From the NCBI GenBank assembly GCA_039720395.1, contig CM077828.1, positions 19,191,214 to 19,255,213 of the forward strand: 64,000 nucleotides of DNA. Direction: 5' to 3'. The stretch comes from Liquidambar formosana. Taxonomy: Eukaryota; Streptophyta; Magnoliopsida; Saxifragales; Altingiaceae. The notes below the pieces were generated by a model. It was not told the DNA's origin. It saw nothing but the letters and a program-made list of their open reading frames with translations, and did no database searches. Each line of letters begins with the position of its first letter. The first letter of the stretch is position 1. The translations under genes were made by a program, and so were the position numbers. Shown here piece by piece: positions 47,301 through 58,017 of the stretch.

Positions 47301-48953
47301 TAGGGAAAGAGCAACAGAGAGAGAGAGAAACTGAGAGAGAATAGAGGAGAAAAAGAGTGGTCTGGTGGAGATTTTTGGCTGAGTTCGTGGAGTTCTGTTC
47401 GTGAGGTAAAAACCTCACCTTCACCTTCTCTATTGTTGATTTCATATATATATGTCACGTACTGTGTATATGTACATATGTATATGCAATTTTATTTTCT
47501 TGTGTTATTCTTAGAAAGGATGATCATATTTCATGTTTTTGGGACCAAAGAACACCATGGTAGCATTAAATTTCAGAGAAATTGACTGTAGGTTGAAGTT
47601 TTAGAAATTTTAGAATTTTGGATCATGAAAACCCAAAACTTTAGGCTTAAAAACGAATATGATTTTATGGGAGTTTGAATGAACAATTTATATTTGCACG
47701 TAGTACTCCGCGAGAGCTTCGATTCAACACTTGAATCACTGAAAACGGTTAAGAAACGAGGGAGATATTAATCGTCGAAGTTGGCCCGTTGAACACACGG
47801 TGTAACCGGGTTACACAATTCAACCCGCGGGAGGTTGAAGATGACCCCATAGGTCTATGATCCTGTGTGGGTGCATCCGTATACCTTACCGTGTTCTCAC
47901 GCATTTAAAAGCCATACAATAATCATATGAACCCCAAATTTGACCGTTGGACTCGTCTTGGCGGGCCCTACCATGTGGGACCCTTAGTTGACCATTTTGA
48001 CCAAGTTTGACTGTAGTTTGACTTTTTGGCCAAATTAATATTTGTTAAAAATTCTAGAAAATACCAGAAAATTATGAAAAATTCCCGAAAATTATAAAGA
48101 GTGTTTAAAAAAATTATTTTGATCATTTTGGGACCATAGTTCACTGTCAGAAGGCCAATAGTAATTTTTGAGTACGTTATATTTATTTTGAATATACCTA
48201 AATATTACGTATGCATAATTATCAGATTTTATCGGTCCTCGGGAGGACCCTAGGGAGCATTAATGTTGCATTCGCATTGTCAGTGTCTATCATGTGGTTT
48301 TGGGTTGGTATTGCTCGCGATTGAGGTAGGAAATGTGGCTTCTTTACATTTAATATGGTGTTATTTTATAAATGTGATTTTAAATGCTTTAATGATATTG
48401 TTGGATTTTCCCACTTATTTTGGTCAAATATTTTTATTACTTGTTCAAAATTTAGGGAATCCTTCAATATAGCATCTGATACTACTGTTTTATAGTGTTG
48501 CTTAAAGATACATGGTTATATACTTGTTTAAATGTTATTGTGAAATATCTGTTAAATGTGTGGAATTTTCATGATACTTGGATTATAGAAAAATGCTTTA
48601 TAAATGTTGTTTACTTGGAAATGCTTTAGAAATGTTACTGAAATTCCAGAAATTTATCAAACGTGTTTATGGATACTTTTGGACACTCGGATATTTATAT
48701 GAATGATGGAAAATGTTTTAGATTTATGGACCTGGGGTCTTGGTATGCATCAAACGGGTGGGGGCATCACAAGGGCGTGGTGTCCTGCGTTGAGAATACT
48801 CCGCGAATAGCAAGCAGGGTAAAGTGCCCTTGGGTAAAAGACCCTAAAGCCCTCGAGGAAGAACGCCGCGCAGGTGTTGGTTATTTTCGTGCTTGGCTGA
48901 GCCGGGGGTTGACGTGACGACGTAACCTGTGATCAGCGACGATTGATGCATGG
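47301..48953 (+). other. Middle part of the outer solo LTR
   Basis: This DNA between the LINE and the inner LTR belongs to the outer solo LTR. It includes a purine-rich (GAGA) leader at 47305-47360 and GC-richer segments (48720-48930) with no open frame of recognised function. Confidence 0.5.
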
Positions 48954-49540
48954 TGTGAGGACCCGTTTCCTTAATAGGGATTATTACGGCTTAATGTATG
49001 ATTAGCGTAGTTAATCCCTTGATTTGTTGGATAACCCCATGTATGGGTAATCTATGTGTATGATAATATAATTTTATTTGTGATTTGATGCTCGTTTTTA
49101 TGCATCAAGTGTTTTAAGTGCGTGTTTGGCCTTATTTGCAGCTTCGGGTCTAAGCTGCTGAAATTTGGCTAAGTGTTGGGGAAAAAGTGAATTTTCGTAA
49201 ATCTTCGTTTTAAAGGATAATTTTTGGCGGTAATGGGAGTTTATAATATTATAAGACATTGGTGATTTTATGGGAATTTATTGGCATGTTTGGATTGAGT
49301 TCCACGCATGTTTGTTTTAGGAAAATCTGTCGGGATACGGATTTTGTACTAAAACTTGAAAATGAGATTTTGATATATTGGGAATTTGATTTTTCTGATA
49401 TTTTATTTGGATTCAAATGGGGGGTTATTTGCTTATTTTCATTAAATAACTTAAAGTAAAAGGAAGAAGAAAAGAATGGAGAAGATTACTTAAATGTTTT
49501 GAATGAAAATAAGACTGTGGAGTGTATTCTGCCTGTTTGA

Positions 49541-49690
49541 GTCGACTGAAGTGTGATTTCAGTCGACTGAATTACACAGAAGCTGAGGAGTTCCAATTCT
49601 GGGATTTTCAGTTGACTGAATCCTCAATTCAGTCGACTGAATTGTCATTTCAGTCGACTGAATTGCTAAATGAGTCGACTGAATTAGGTC
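49541..49690 (+). repeat. 21-bp periodic array of GTCGACTGAA palindromes
   Basis: Units of the type GTCGACTGAA start at 49541, 49562, 49611 (as GTTGACTGAA), 49632, 49653 and 49674. Spacing is 21 bp except one 49-bp gap. Most are centred on the palindrome TTCAGTCGACTGAA. The array lies about 50 bp upstream of the LTR TATA box. It can be read as heptad peptides such as QSTELSF, but there is no sign it is translated. Confidence 0.85.
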
Positions 49691-50681
49691 TGAAGGCTCA
49701 TTTTTGCTGAAATGACGCATGTGCCCTCTGAGGTTATAAAACCCCTCAACCCCGACTTGTAACCCTCATTCCTGCAGCTTAGAGCGAGAGAGAGGGAGAG
49801 TGAGCTTGGGAGAGCTCTTGGGGCGTACGAAGGAGAGAGAGGGAGTTTTCTCTCTACTTTTGCTTGGATTTCAAGCATAAGGGTTTGGATTTCAACATTT
49901 CTAGCTTGGATTCACTCATGGTTTGCCTCCCTTTCGGATTTGAGAGGTACTTTTCCAAATATATAAGGCTAGGGTTTGCATTTCTTTTGGGTTTTAGTCT
50001 ACATACCCTCATATCTTGTGTTTATTCATGTGATTTGTGAGGTTTGGTTGCATCTTGGAGTTGGAATCTCCGTTCACTTCATCAAGCATGGCATTTGGAA
50101 GCTAGGGCTTGCTTTGGGAAGCTTTCATGTGCATCCTAGGCCTGATCTACATGTCTATGGCAGTGGTATTGCATTTTCATCACTCATCATTGAGGTAGGG
50201 GACATTTTCTCATTTTAAACCCTTGTTGCAGGGGGGTTTGGGTATAATCATGTAGTTTTACATGTATTTGGTAGTTTTTGGCATAAATATCATGCATGGG
50301 GTATTTATTTGCTAGGTTTTACAAATTGTGGGAAACCTAGGGTTTGATTCACATCATTTTGTTATAAAAATGTTGTTTTTGAAATCATTCATTTGGAAAT
50401 GACTTATGGGGGTTATTTATTGTGTTTTTATGAACCCACATATTATATGGTTTTCTTGGAAAATTTATATACATAAAATTTTCCGGTTTATATGGAAATT
50501 ATGGAGTTATTTCATATGGTTTTTTAAGAACAAACCTATTATGTGGTTTTGGAAAATTTATATATAATTTTCCAGATTATGTGAGAATTATGGAATTGAT
50601 AAATGAATAGACAAGTGGTGATGTATGGATGTGATGACAAGGGGTACTTTCCGGTCCCAACGACCGTAGTGTTCCCGAAAT

Positions 50682-50770
50682 GAGGTTACTTTCTGGATCA
50701 AAGCAGATCCATAGTGTTTCCTCTTGAGGTTACTTTCTGGGTCCAAGTAGGATCCATAGTGTTTCCTCTT
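50682..50770. repeat. Tandem duplication, about 44-bp unit x 2
   Basis: Two units beginning GAGGTTACTTTCTGG and ending CATAGTGTTTCCTCTT lie in tandem. A more diverged third unit (GGGGTACTTTCCGG...) precedes them at 50641. They lie within the inner solo LTR, downstream of its TATA box. Confidence 0.8.
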
Positions 50771-51588
50771 ATTTCCGCGCGCGAGGGCCCCGCATGACCT
50801 GGGGAGGATTTATCAGTTTGAAAGACTGATGTTATGGATTGCCGGATATGGCGGTTGATGATTATTGGCTTATAAGGCCGTGATATGGAATTTGGAAAGA
50901 ATGATAATGAACTTTAAATAACTTGAGTTATTTCTTACCTTTTTAAAGATAAAGAAGGGTGTTGGTATCAAATGATTTAAACTTCCGCAGTTTATTTCTT
51001 TATAAATGTATCGGCTTCATTTACTGAAAAATTATATTGCAAACTAATCAATGGTTTTGCAGGGATCTTGAAAAGTATATAAATTATGGTTTTTAAAACC
51101 TTGGGATTATTGTGAGAAATGTTTTCCTACTGAGCATGTGGCTCATACCCCTACAGTTTTCTTGCAGGTCGTATTTTCAAAGCTAAATTGACCTTGGGTT
51201 TTGGGAGCGCATCGACATGGTTGCATTCATGTAGAAAGTATTTAAGATAGGCTTTGAGCCTAGGCATGTATTAATTTTAATCTCATGGCCTGTAATAATT
51301 AATTGAGTAGTGGATATCTGAATGAGACCCATGTGACTACGATATAGTCTGAATATTTCTTTACGTTGGAATATTGTGTGGATGGCTGGATATGTTTATA
51401 AATGTGTTTTCTACAGGTTTTATAACTAGTCGATAACTTGGTATGTCCTATTTACAAACGGGACCATGCCGAATTTTATAAAAATATCTTCAAAAGAATT
51501 ATTTTATCAAACATCCACCAAATTTGGCTTTAAAAATGGTTTTCTTACTACTTAATTAATGGCCCCCATTTCGGGTCGTTACACATGG

Positions 51589-52260
51589 TTTGATCCCATA
51601 GTCTTGGGAACTGGAGATACTACGAGAATTTTGGGGAAATTAACTTAAACCCACACAAAGTATTGATTTGCAACTGTTATTTGATTTTGAGTTATTAAAT
51701 GATTTTAATTCATATACCATGTATCTGCATATATATTAATTGTATAGAATCCACACATATTTCCTATTGGGTTTCGCAGCTCATCCTATTATTATTTCAG
51801 ATGATCAGGTGATGAGTGAGGGTTCGCCGATGGTGGATGCCTAGTTGCATGAACTGAGGAATTGGATCTAGAAGGTCACGTACTAGCATAGTCATGGATG
51901 AGGATAAATGCACGTGCATTGCATAGAGACTATGCTATTTTGATGCGTAGACATTATTATTATTATTGTTATTACAATTACTACTTAATGAACTTTGAAT
52001 AATTTGAATCTAGCCTATGTGCCAGAGATGTTGGCATTATTTTGGGATTATTTATTATTATGGGCATGATGTGTGAGCATAACATTTCATGTTAATTATT
52101 TGGGTGTTATTGATGAGCTGATACAATTATTATTATAAAAAAAAAAATACACGTGGATTTGACTAAGTCTTCCGCAACTTTTATACTCTGACTTATCCAC
52201 GTGTACACTTTTCTACTTTGACTTTTATCCACGTGTCAACTCTCCGAGTCGGGGCGTGAC
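51589..52260 (+). other. Terminal part of the outer solo LTR
   Basis: This resumes the outer LTR after the inner one and ends in paired ACGTGT-type motifs (52145-52240) and GTCGGGGCGTGACA. No gene is seen. Confidence 0.5.
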
Positions 52261-53331
52261 AATTACAACTAAAAAATATAATTCAATGCAATTAACAAAA
52301 TCCTTTCCATTTGACATCAGTTCATGTAAAATATATATTGAAATTTGAGAAAGAGAATAAAATTAACCAAGGCAGATCTGGTGAGTGGCTTACAGAGGTG
52401 AAAGGAAAGAGAGAGCTAAGAGACTGCGAGAGAAAGTGAGCAACCAACTCAACCAAGGTAGATCTGGTGTAGATCTGGTGTAGATCCGGCGGATCTGGTG
52501 TAGATTCGGCGAGGAACCACGGCGAGAGATGGCAAGAGAAAGTGAGGAACCAAGGTAGATCTGGTGTAGATCTAGCAAGAGAAAGCGACAAACCACGGCA
52601 AGAGACGATGAGGTCCGGCAAGAAAAATTGTACTTATGCGGCGGTCCGTGAGGTCCATGAGCCCGTGACTCCATGAGAAAAAGTGTACTGATGCGGTGAG
52701 GTACTGAGGTGGGGAGGCCATGAAGGTGAGGCGGGGGCCAGTGTCAGCGACGGTGGACGGCGGATGATGAGGGAGTGACCGGAGTGTGGGTGAACTGTGA
52801 AGTGTGCTGTGTGAGTAACTGAGTCGTCGCGTGAGGGAGGGAGAGAGTGGCTGAATGAGGGAGAAGAGAGGCGGCTAGGGATTTTTGTGGCTGACTTAAG
52901 GTTAATAGGTTATATAAATATAAGGGTAAAACTATAAAAAGACATGCAGGGCGGGGCGGGTCTACGGTTCTGCGGGTCGGGACTAGTAAATACCATCCCC
53001 GAACCGAACCCGATGAAAAATTCAAAATCTAACCCATGCCCGAACCGAGAACTGAAAATTTTCAAAAAAATCCGCCCCTATGAGGGCGGGGCGGGGTGGG
53101 GCGGGGCGGGGCTCCTATGGGGCGGGTCTAAATTGCCATCCCTACCAATTGGGTAGAGTTCTTCCTATACACCCTTCTCACCATTCTCATTCAGCTTTCA
53201 TTCATTTCAACCCATTCCTTCTCAATTGTGTTCATTGTCTCCAACCAAAGCCTTCTTTATATAAACTTACATTTACCTAACATTTGAAGTGGTGATGAAT
53301 TCATCTCCTATTAACTAAGTGGTACGTATAT

Positions 53332-53470
53332 CCACCATTTACCACAAGTGATTCATCCACCATTACCAAATGGTGTATCCACCATTTATCTCAAGTGATT
53401 CGTCCACCATTACCAAGTGTTGCATCCACCATTTATCATAAGTGATTCATCCACCATCTATCTCATGTGA
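53332..53470 (+). repeat. 47-bp tandem repeat x 3 in an LTR
   Basis: Three units beginning CCACCATTTA (53332, 53379 and 53426) each contain AAGTGATTC and a second TCCACCAT. They sit about 200 bp upstream of the TATA box at about 53674, where LTR enhancers usually lie. Their regulatory role is inferred from position only. Confidence 0.75.
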
Positions 53471-54356
53471 TAAAAATCTGCTGCTGTTTTGCTTCAAAAT
53501 AACTGTCAACTTTACTTCTGATGACAGTCAACTTATCTCAGATTGACTGGTAACTTCCCTATTTCAATAACTTCTTCTCTTTTTAAGTGAGAAACCCACT
53601 CCAAGAAGGGATAGAAGTGGGGAATAGTGGGGGAAATTAGGTAAGTGAATAAGCTTACACTTTGATCCTTTCCTATAAATAGCAAGAGCTTGGGAGAGTT
53701 TAAGGACACCAAAAAAAAATTAGAGGGCTAGGAGGGAATGCTGAGATTTTGAGAGAAAACATAGAAAAAAGAGACCAAGAAAATAACATTAAGAGTGAGG
53801 GAAAGCTAATAGAAAGAAAGAGAGACTTGGGGAGGAGAGTTTTTGTAGGGAACATACTAAAAAAGAGAGAAGTTGCATTGAGAGAAAATAAAAGAGAGAT
53901 GACTTGTGAGGAAGGGAAATAGCTTGCTTGGCTCAATGAAAGAGATGCTATCAGATTGACAGTAGACCTGAGCGATGGTTTGAACACCAACCAATTTCAT
54001 TTGCAAGAGGTATGAATTTATATTTGATAGTAGAATTGTATAAATTATATTTATTGTTTATCTAATTAATATGTCATTGGTGTGTGTTTTAATTATTGCA
54101 TGATATATGAGTGATCCAGATTAAATTAAAATACTAAACGTGGTCAATGAATACAAAATGAGGGCTGGTTTATTACCTGGCATTGTTGCGTGTCTAAAAC
54201 CTTCCCAACATGTACCCTAACTTCAAACCTTCTCTAGTTAATAAAAATGGTTTCTGGGCCCTTTTAGGTGGCGACTCTTATTCATATGCTAATCTACCGG
54301 TGTTAGTACCATCAGAAGCAAAAACAGGTAAATACAGGTGAAAAAAAACACACGAG

Positions 54357-57141
54357 TGTCACACCCCATTTTTGCACCACCTTACTAGGGCTCATCATTT
54401 CATGCATGTTTTTGTTTTGTTTTTGAGTCTAGTCACTTGCATTAGTTTTCTAGAGTCACAAGGACAATGGATATGAATTTTGGTTCAAATTGGAGTTGAT
54501 CTTGAGGGATAATAAGAGCTTTTGTGACTTGAGGGGCATAATCGTCTTTTAAGTCCCAAACTTTTCATTTGACCTTGGAATGATCTCCAAATTGTCAATT
54601 GGAGTTCATATGGATGCATATGAGGTATTTCTAGGTTCAATTTGGTAAGTCAATGGCTCGGGATTAAAATGGCTCGATGTGGTTCAAGTTGGTTAATTGA
54701 CCCTTCCTTGGGTTAGCTCTAATTGACTCACAATTACCAACCAAATCTTTTCAAATTGACTTTCATTAGTCATCATTTTACCCTCAAAAGTGTTTCGTGA
54801 AGTTCAATTTTGATATGGCCTGATGATGAGTTTAGTGTGGTTATTTACGGATTATCCTTGAAGAATTAGTGCGAATCACAGCATGAGATTTTTGGTTAAA
54901 ATGAAAAGAAAATTATTTTATTAAATTAGCCATTTTTATCATGACACTAACACGTGTACGTATGTGATGAGTGTGTGTACGCACATACGATACATGTGCA
55001 TGCGTGTTAGCGGTCAGTCTCCCAATTTTTATAAAAGACAATTTCATTTTCCTATTCAGATTAGAAGTCTTTTATCATTATAAAATACCTTTTGATTATT
55101 CTCCAAGGAAACCGAGTCCAGGAAGGAAAGGGAAACTCCAGATTTCAGCTATAAATACTCTCTTAATGTCTTTAAACAAGGGAGAGGAGAAGAGGGTTTG
55201 GAGGGAGTGAAATTCGTCATAATTCAGCAGCAGATTTTCTGAAAACCAGCAGTCGTATTTTAATCATAAATTTTTCATCCGAAGTCAGAATTTGATGAAA
55301 TTGGTCTTGTTAGAAAGAGAATTCAATTCTCTACAACTTTGTATTTCACAAGCTTTGTCCAAATCCAACGTTTTCATACCCAAAAACGCGATTGAAGTTG
55401 CTGCTGCTGCAAAGTGACGAGAATCACTTTTTCTTTTCTCTTGTTCTCTTTTTGTTTTCTATTTCTTTTCAAAGTTGAGTGAGTTTTGATTTCTTTGCTG
55501 TGATACCACTTTGACAAAGAGGAGGATTCGTGTTGGTTTGATTCACTCTAAAGACCTGAGGAGCCACGAACAATTACAAACACAAGGGGAGCCACTTCCT
55601 AAGGTATTCTCCTTCTCTATTCAAGCTTAAACTAGGTTTTCATATGGGTTAGGCCTATTGCATGTTAAAGGTAACTTTTTTATCATGTATTAACACTCTA
55701 GCTAGTTAATATACATGGAATATCTATTTTTTATCTACTGTTTAGCATGCTTTAGGGCTGTCCTTTAGGTTTTTAATGCATAGTTATGATTCTTGTGCTC
55801 CTGCTTGTCCTTGTGCTAGGATTAGTGTCATTGCATGTTAGAATTAGGATTTTCATCATGTTATATTGCTTTAGTTAGTTAATATGCATGATTTAATTTC
55901 TATTTAGTTTGGTTTTAGCATGATTAAAGTATGTTTTGTATGTTTTTAAGCATATTTGTGAGTTTAGGGTTTTAGAGTCATTGTTTCGTGTTTGTTTTCA
56001 TATAGCATGATAAAGTAGACTTTTTTATTTGGTTTTTCTTCGTGTTTGCTGTATATGTTTTTCATATGGAGTAAACATGATAGTTTTGCATGCATGTTAG
56101 TATGTTTTAGGGTTTTTATGCATGATATGGTTCTAGGAATATGTTAGGACTTATTATTGTTCGTTGTTTTTGCTATTGGCATGCTTAGTGGATGATTTTA
56201 GGTCATAATACTATTCTGTCCAGATTTGCATGTTAGTGTTTTTGCATGGTTTTGAGCACTTGTAAGGGTGCAAATAGGTGTGGTATTTGTCCTATGGCAA
56301 ATAGGGCTGCTTATGTCTGAAATGGCTAAATGCTTGGAGCTAATTGCGCACAGGTAAGTGGGTGTGAAGGTGCCCCAATTCACCTTTCTTCTTAACTCAT
56401 TCTCTTCTCCCTATCTAGGGTTAATTTTTAATACAAGTCCTATGGTTTAATTAGAGGTTTCCTTAACCAACAAAATTCTGGTTTTTATTAAAGTTTCCAT
56501 TTTGTGGATTTCTTTCCTAAAATCAAACTTTCTATCATATTCAACTCTTTTGATCAAATAAGGAAACCTAGGGTTTTTACCATAGGTTTGTATTAGGATT
56601 TAACCTTAGTTCTAATTGAACTACGTGGACTTTGATCCATGTATTTCGTTGCATGGTACGTAGGCGCTCCTCGTGAGGCTTAAGTCCGTTCTAGGATCCA
56701 AGCATCCTAGATTTATTTTTGTTTTCTTTTCTTCTTTTTCTTTTTCTGTTTTTATGTGCTTATTATGCATGGATGGATGAATGAAATATATGATATGCAT
56801 GCGATTCTTGTGATGATATACTTGCTGATTTTTGTATGGAAAGATCTTGATTTAGCCCAAATGAACTGAGAGACCGAAAGGGTGACATGGGTGCCTATAG
56901 GCTTTGCCTAGAACCTTCCCATGTCATAACTTAGCCTCCGAATCCCCGATTTCTTTGGTTTTCAAAAGATTGGTTTTTGCCTTTCCTTTTTTATGGAGTC
57001 ATTCAAATTGTTTTCCTAAAACAAACTATTTTTAGGGTTTTCCTTGTTTCCTTTAAAAAATAAGGTGGCGACTCCTTTCCTTTTTCTTTTTCAAACCCAT
57101 TTTCTTTCAATCCCTTGTGGGCCCAATTTCCGGGGTTCACA
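54357..57141 (+). mobile_element. 5' LTR of the Tat-type element (2.8 kb)
   Basis: The LTR begins TGTCACACCCCATTTTTGC and ends GGGGTTCACA directly before a primer site. A TATA box (CTATAAATAC, about 55149-55158) with downstream leader sequence lies about 800 bp in. AAGGTGGCGACTCC lies about 80 bp before the end. The matching 3' LTR is beyond the window, so the boundaries rest on TG/CA termini and the primer site. Confidence 0.7.
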
Positions 57142-57144
57142 GTT

Positions 57145-57162
57145 TGGCGACTCCACTGGGGA
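57145..57162 (+). other. Primer binding site (tRNA-Arg type)
   Basis: The sequence TGGCGACTCCACTGGGGA begins three bases after the LTR end and starts with TGG, the complement of the tRNA CCA end. It appears complementary to the 3' end of a plant tRNA-Arg, as reported for Tat/Ogre elements. The tRNA match is from memory. Confidence 0.7.
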
Positions 57163-58017
57163 TTTGTGGGCTAGACTCTATAAAGTTTAAATGGGCTAGG
57201 TTAATTTCTTATGTTTAATTAAAATCAATCACATTGCATCCGCTTGATTGTGTGCTTTCATTTATTGCATTGTGTGCGCAAACTCTTGCATGTTAGGATC
57301 GATGTCCCTCGATGTATCCTTGCCAACGATCGGCCTAGTCTCAACCTTGGTTTTCCTGATTCCATGTGTTGGGGCGAAAGCTATCAACCTCTCTTGCCTA
57401 GTACCCTTGGGCTTGCCCTTGGGTATATTAAATGAGTTAATCACGTACTGCTGGACCCACGCGGCGTTCCTGATGCCACATGTGGTTAGGTATAAGGATT
57501 GCTCAAGCAAGTGAAGGACCCTAGCCTACCCTTATCATTAGTCCATATAGACAGACTTGTAGGACACTACGGTCTCACCTTTATGCACCCACAATTGTTT
57601 GTAATGATGCTATGCCGTGTTTGTGGTGTGAGGCTTTATATCTTATGCCCTTAATATAGACCTTTAAACCCTAGCCTTCGTTAAGGCCATGGGTTAGGAG
57701 GAATAAATTAAAGAAATAGGATGTAAAGCTATGTTTGTGATGTGCTAGTCCTAGGGGATTAATTAAACCTAATTGAAGGACTCTATGCCCTATTCTTTAA
57801 AACATACCCTTAATCCATGACCCCTGTAAAGGTAATTGGATAAAAGGAATGAATTAATTGAACATGGTGTAGAGACCGAGTTCATTAAGGAAAATATGGA
57901 GGTTTAGGACAAGTCCTTAGGCTAAAGGTTAAAACTTTTCTATCCATAGACGTGCTGGCTTGGATCCGCAATCCACAAGGGCGTCTAGTGAGTGTTGAGT
58001 CTACCCATCAGACAGAC
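57163..58017 (+). other. Leader between primer site and gag
   Basis: About 850 bp of untranslated leader. Short overlapping frames at 57244-57514 have no recognisable domain. Some Ogre elements have an extra ORF here, but I do not see a convincing one. Confidence 0.5.

Larger units (their letters stand above)
48954..51583 (+). mobile_element. Inner solo LTR (2.63 kb) with 5-bp target duplication
   Basis: The ends TGTGAGGACCCG and GGGTCGTTACA are imperfect inverted repeats with TG/CA termini. CATGG flanks both sides (48949-48953 and 51584-51588). A TATA box (GGTTATAAAAC, about 49732-49742) on the plus strand, with a GAGAGAG leader after it, sets the orientation. The late part (about 51120-51180) has the landmark ACTGAGCATGTGGCTCATAC followed by TTCTTGCAGG. 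No internal region is present. Confidence 0.78.
43424..52261 (+). mobile_element. Solo LTR (about 2.7 kb net) inside the hAT, interrupted twice
   Basis: It begins TGTGATGACTTGAATTTT and ends GTCGGGGCGTGACA, with ATTAC on both sides (43419-43423 and 52262-52266). It contains two later insertions, a LINE (43808-47283) and another solo LTR (48954-51583). Subtracting these and their duplications leaves about 2.71 kb. The TA-rich TATA-like tract at 43763-43783, followed by a purine-rich leader, suggests plus orientation. No gag-pol remains. Confidence 0.72.
42956..53144. mobile_element. hAT element (non-autonomous) carrying nested insertions
   Basis: Inverted ends TAGGAATGGCAATGGGGC and, on the right, TAGGGATGGCAATTTAGAC (complement) fit hAT termini of the TAGGGATG type. 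An exact 8-bp duplication CCAATTGG flanks it (42948-42955 and 53145-53152). Sub-terminal DNA is GC-rich on both sides (GGGGCGGG repeats). Without the nested LTR the element is about 1.35 kb and has no hAT transposase. The interior around 52455-52570 has short tandem GTAGATCTGGT units. Confidence 0.78.
42794..54356 (+). mobile_element. LTR of a Ty3/gypsy element, split by a nested hAT
   Basis: The start TGTAGACACTCCATTTTGTC at 42794 has the form of a Tat-type LTR start. After the hAT insertion (42956-53144) the same LTR appears to resume at 53153. It carries tandem repeats (53332-53470), a TATA box (CCTATAAATAGC, about 53672) and the motif AGGTGGCGACTC near 54269, which also precedes the end of the next LTR. 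The net length is about 1.36 kb. No flanking duplication or internal region was found. It abuts the 5' LTR of the downstream element at 54357. Confidence 0.45.

Noticed and set aside
49541..49690. Regularly spaced palindromes resembling a CRISPR array
   Set aside because: The genome is a plant, the units are only 10-14 bp with 21-bp periodicity, there are no cas genes, and the array lies inside a solo LTR.
57244..57514. Possible extra ORF upstream of gag as in some Ogre elements
   Set aside because: Frames on both strands overlap here and are under 90 codons, with no domain.
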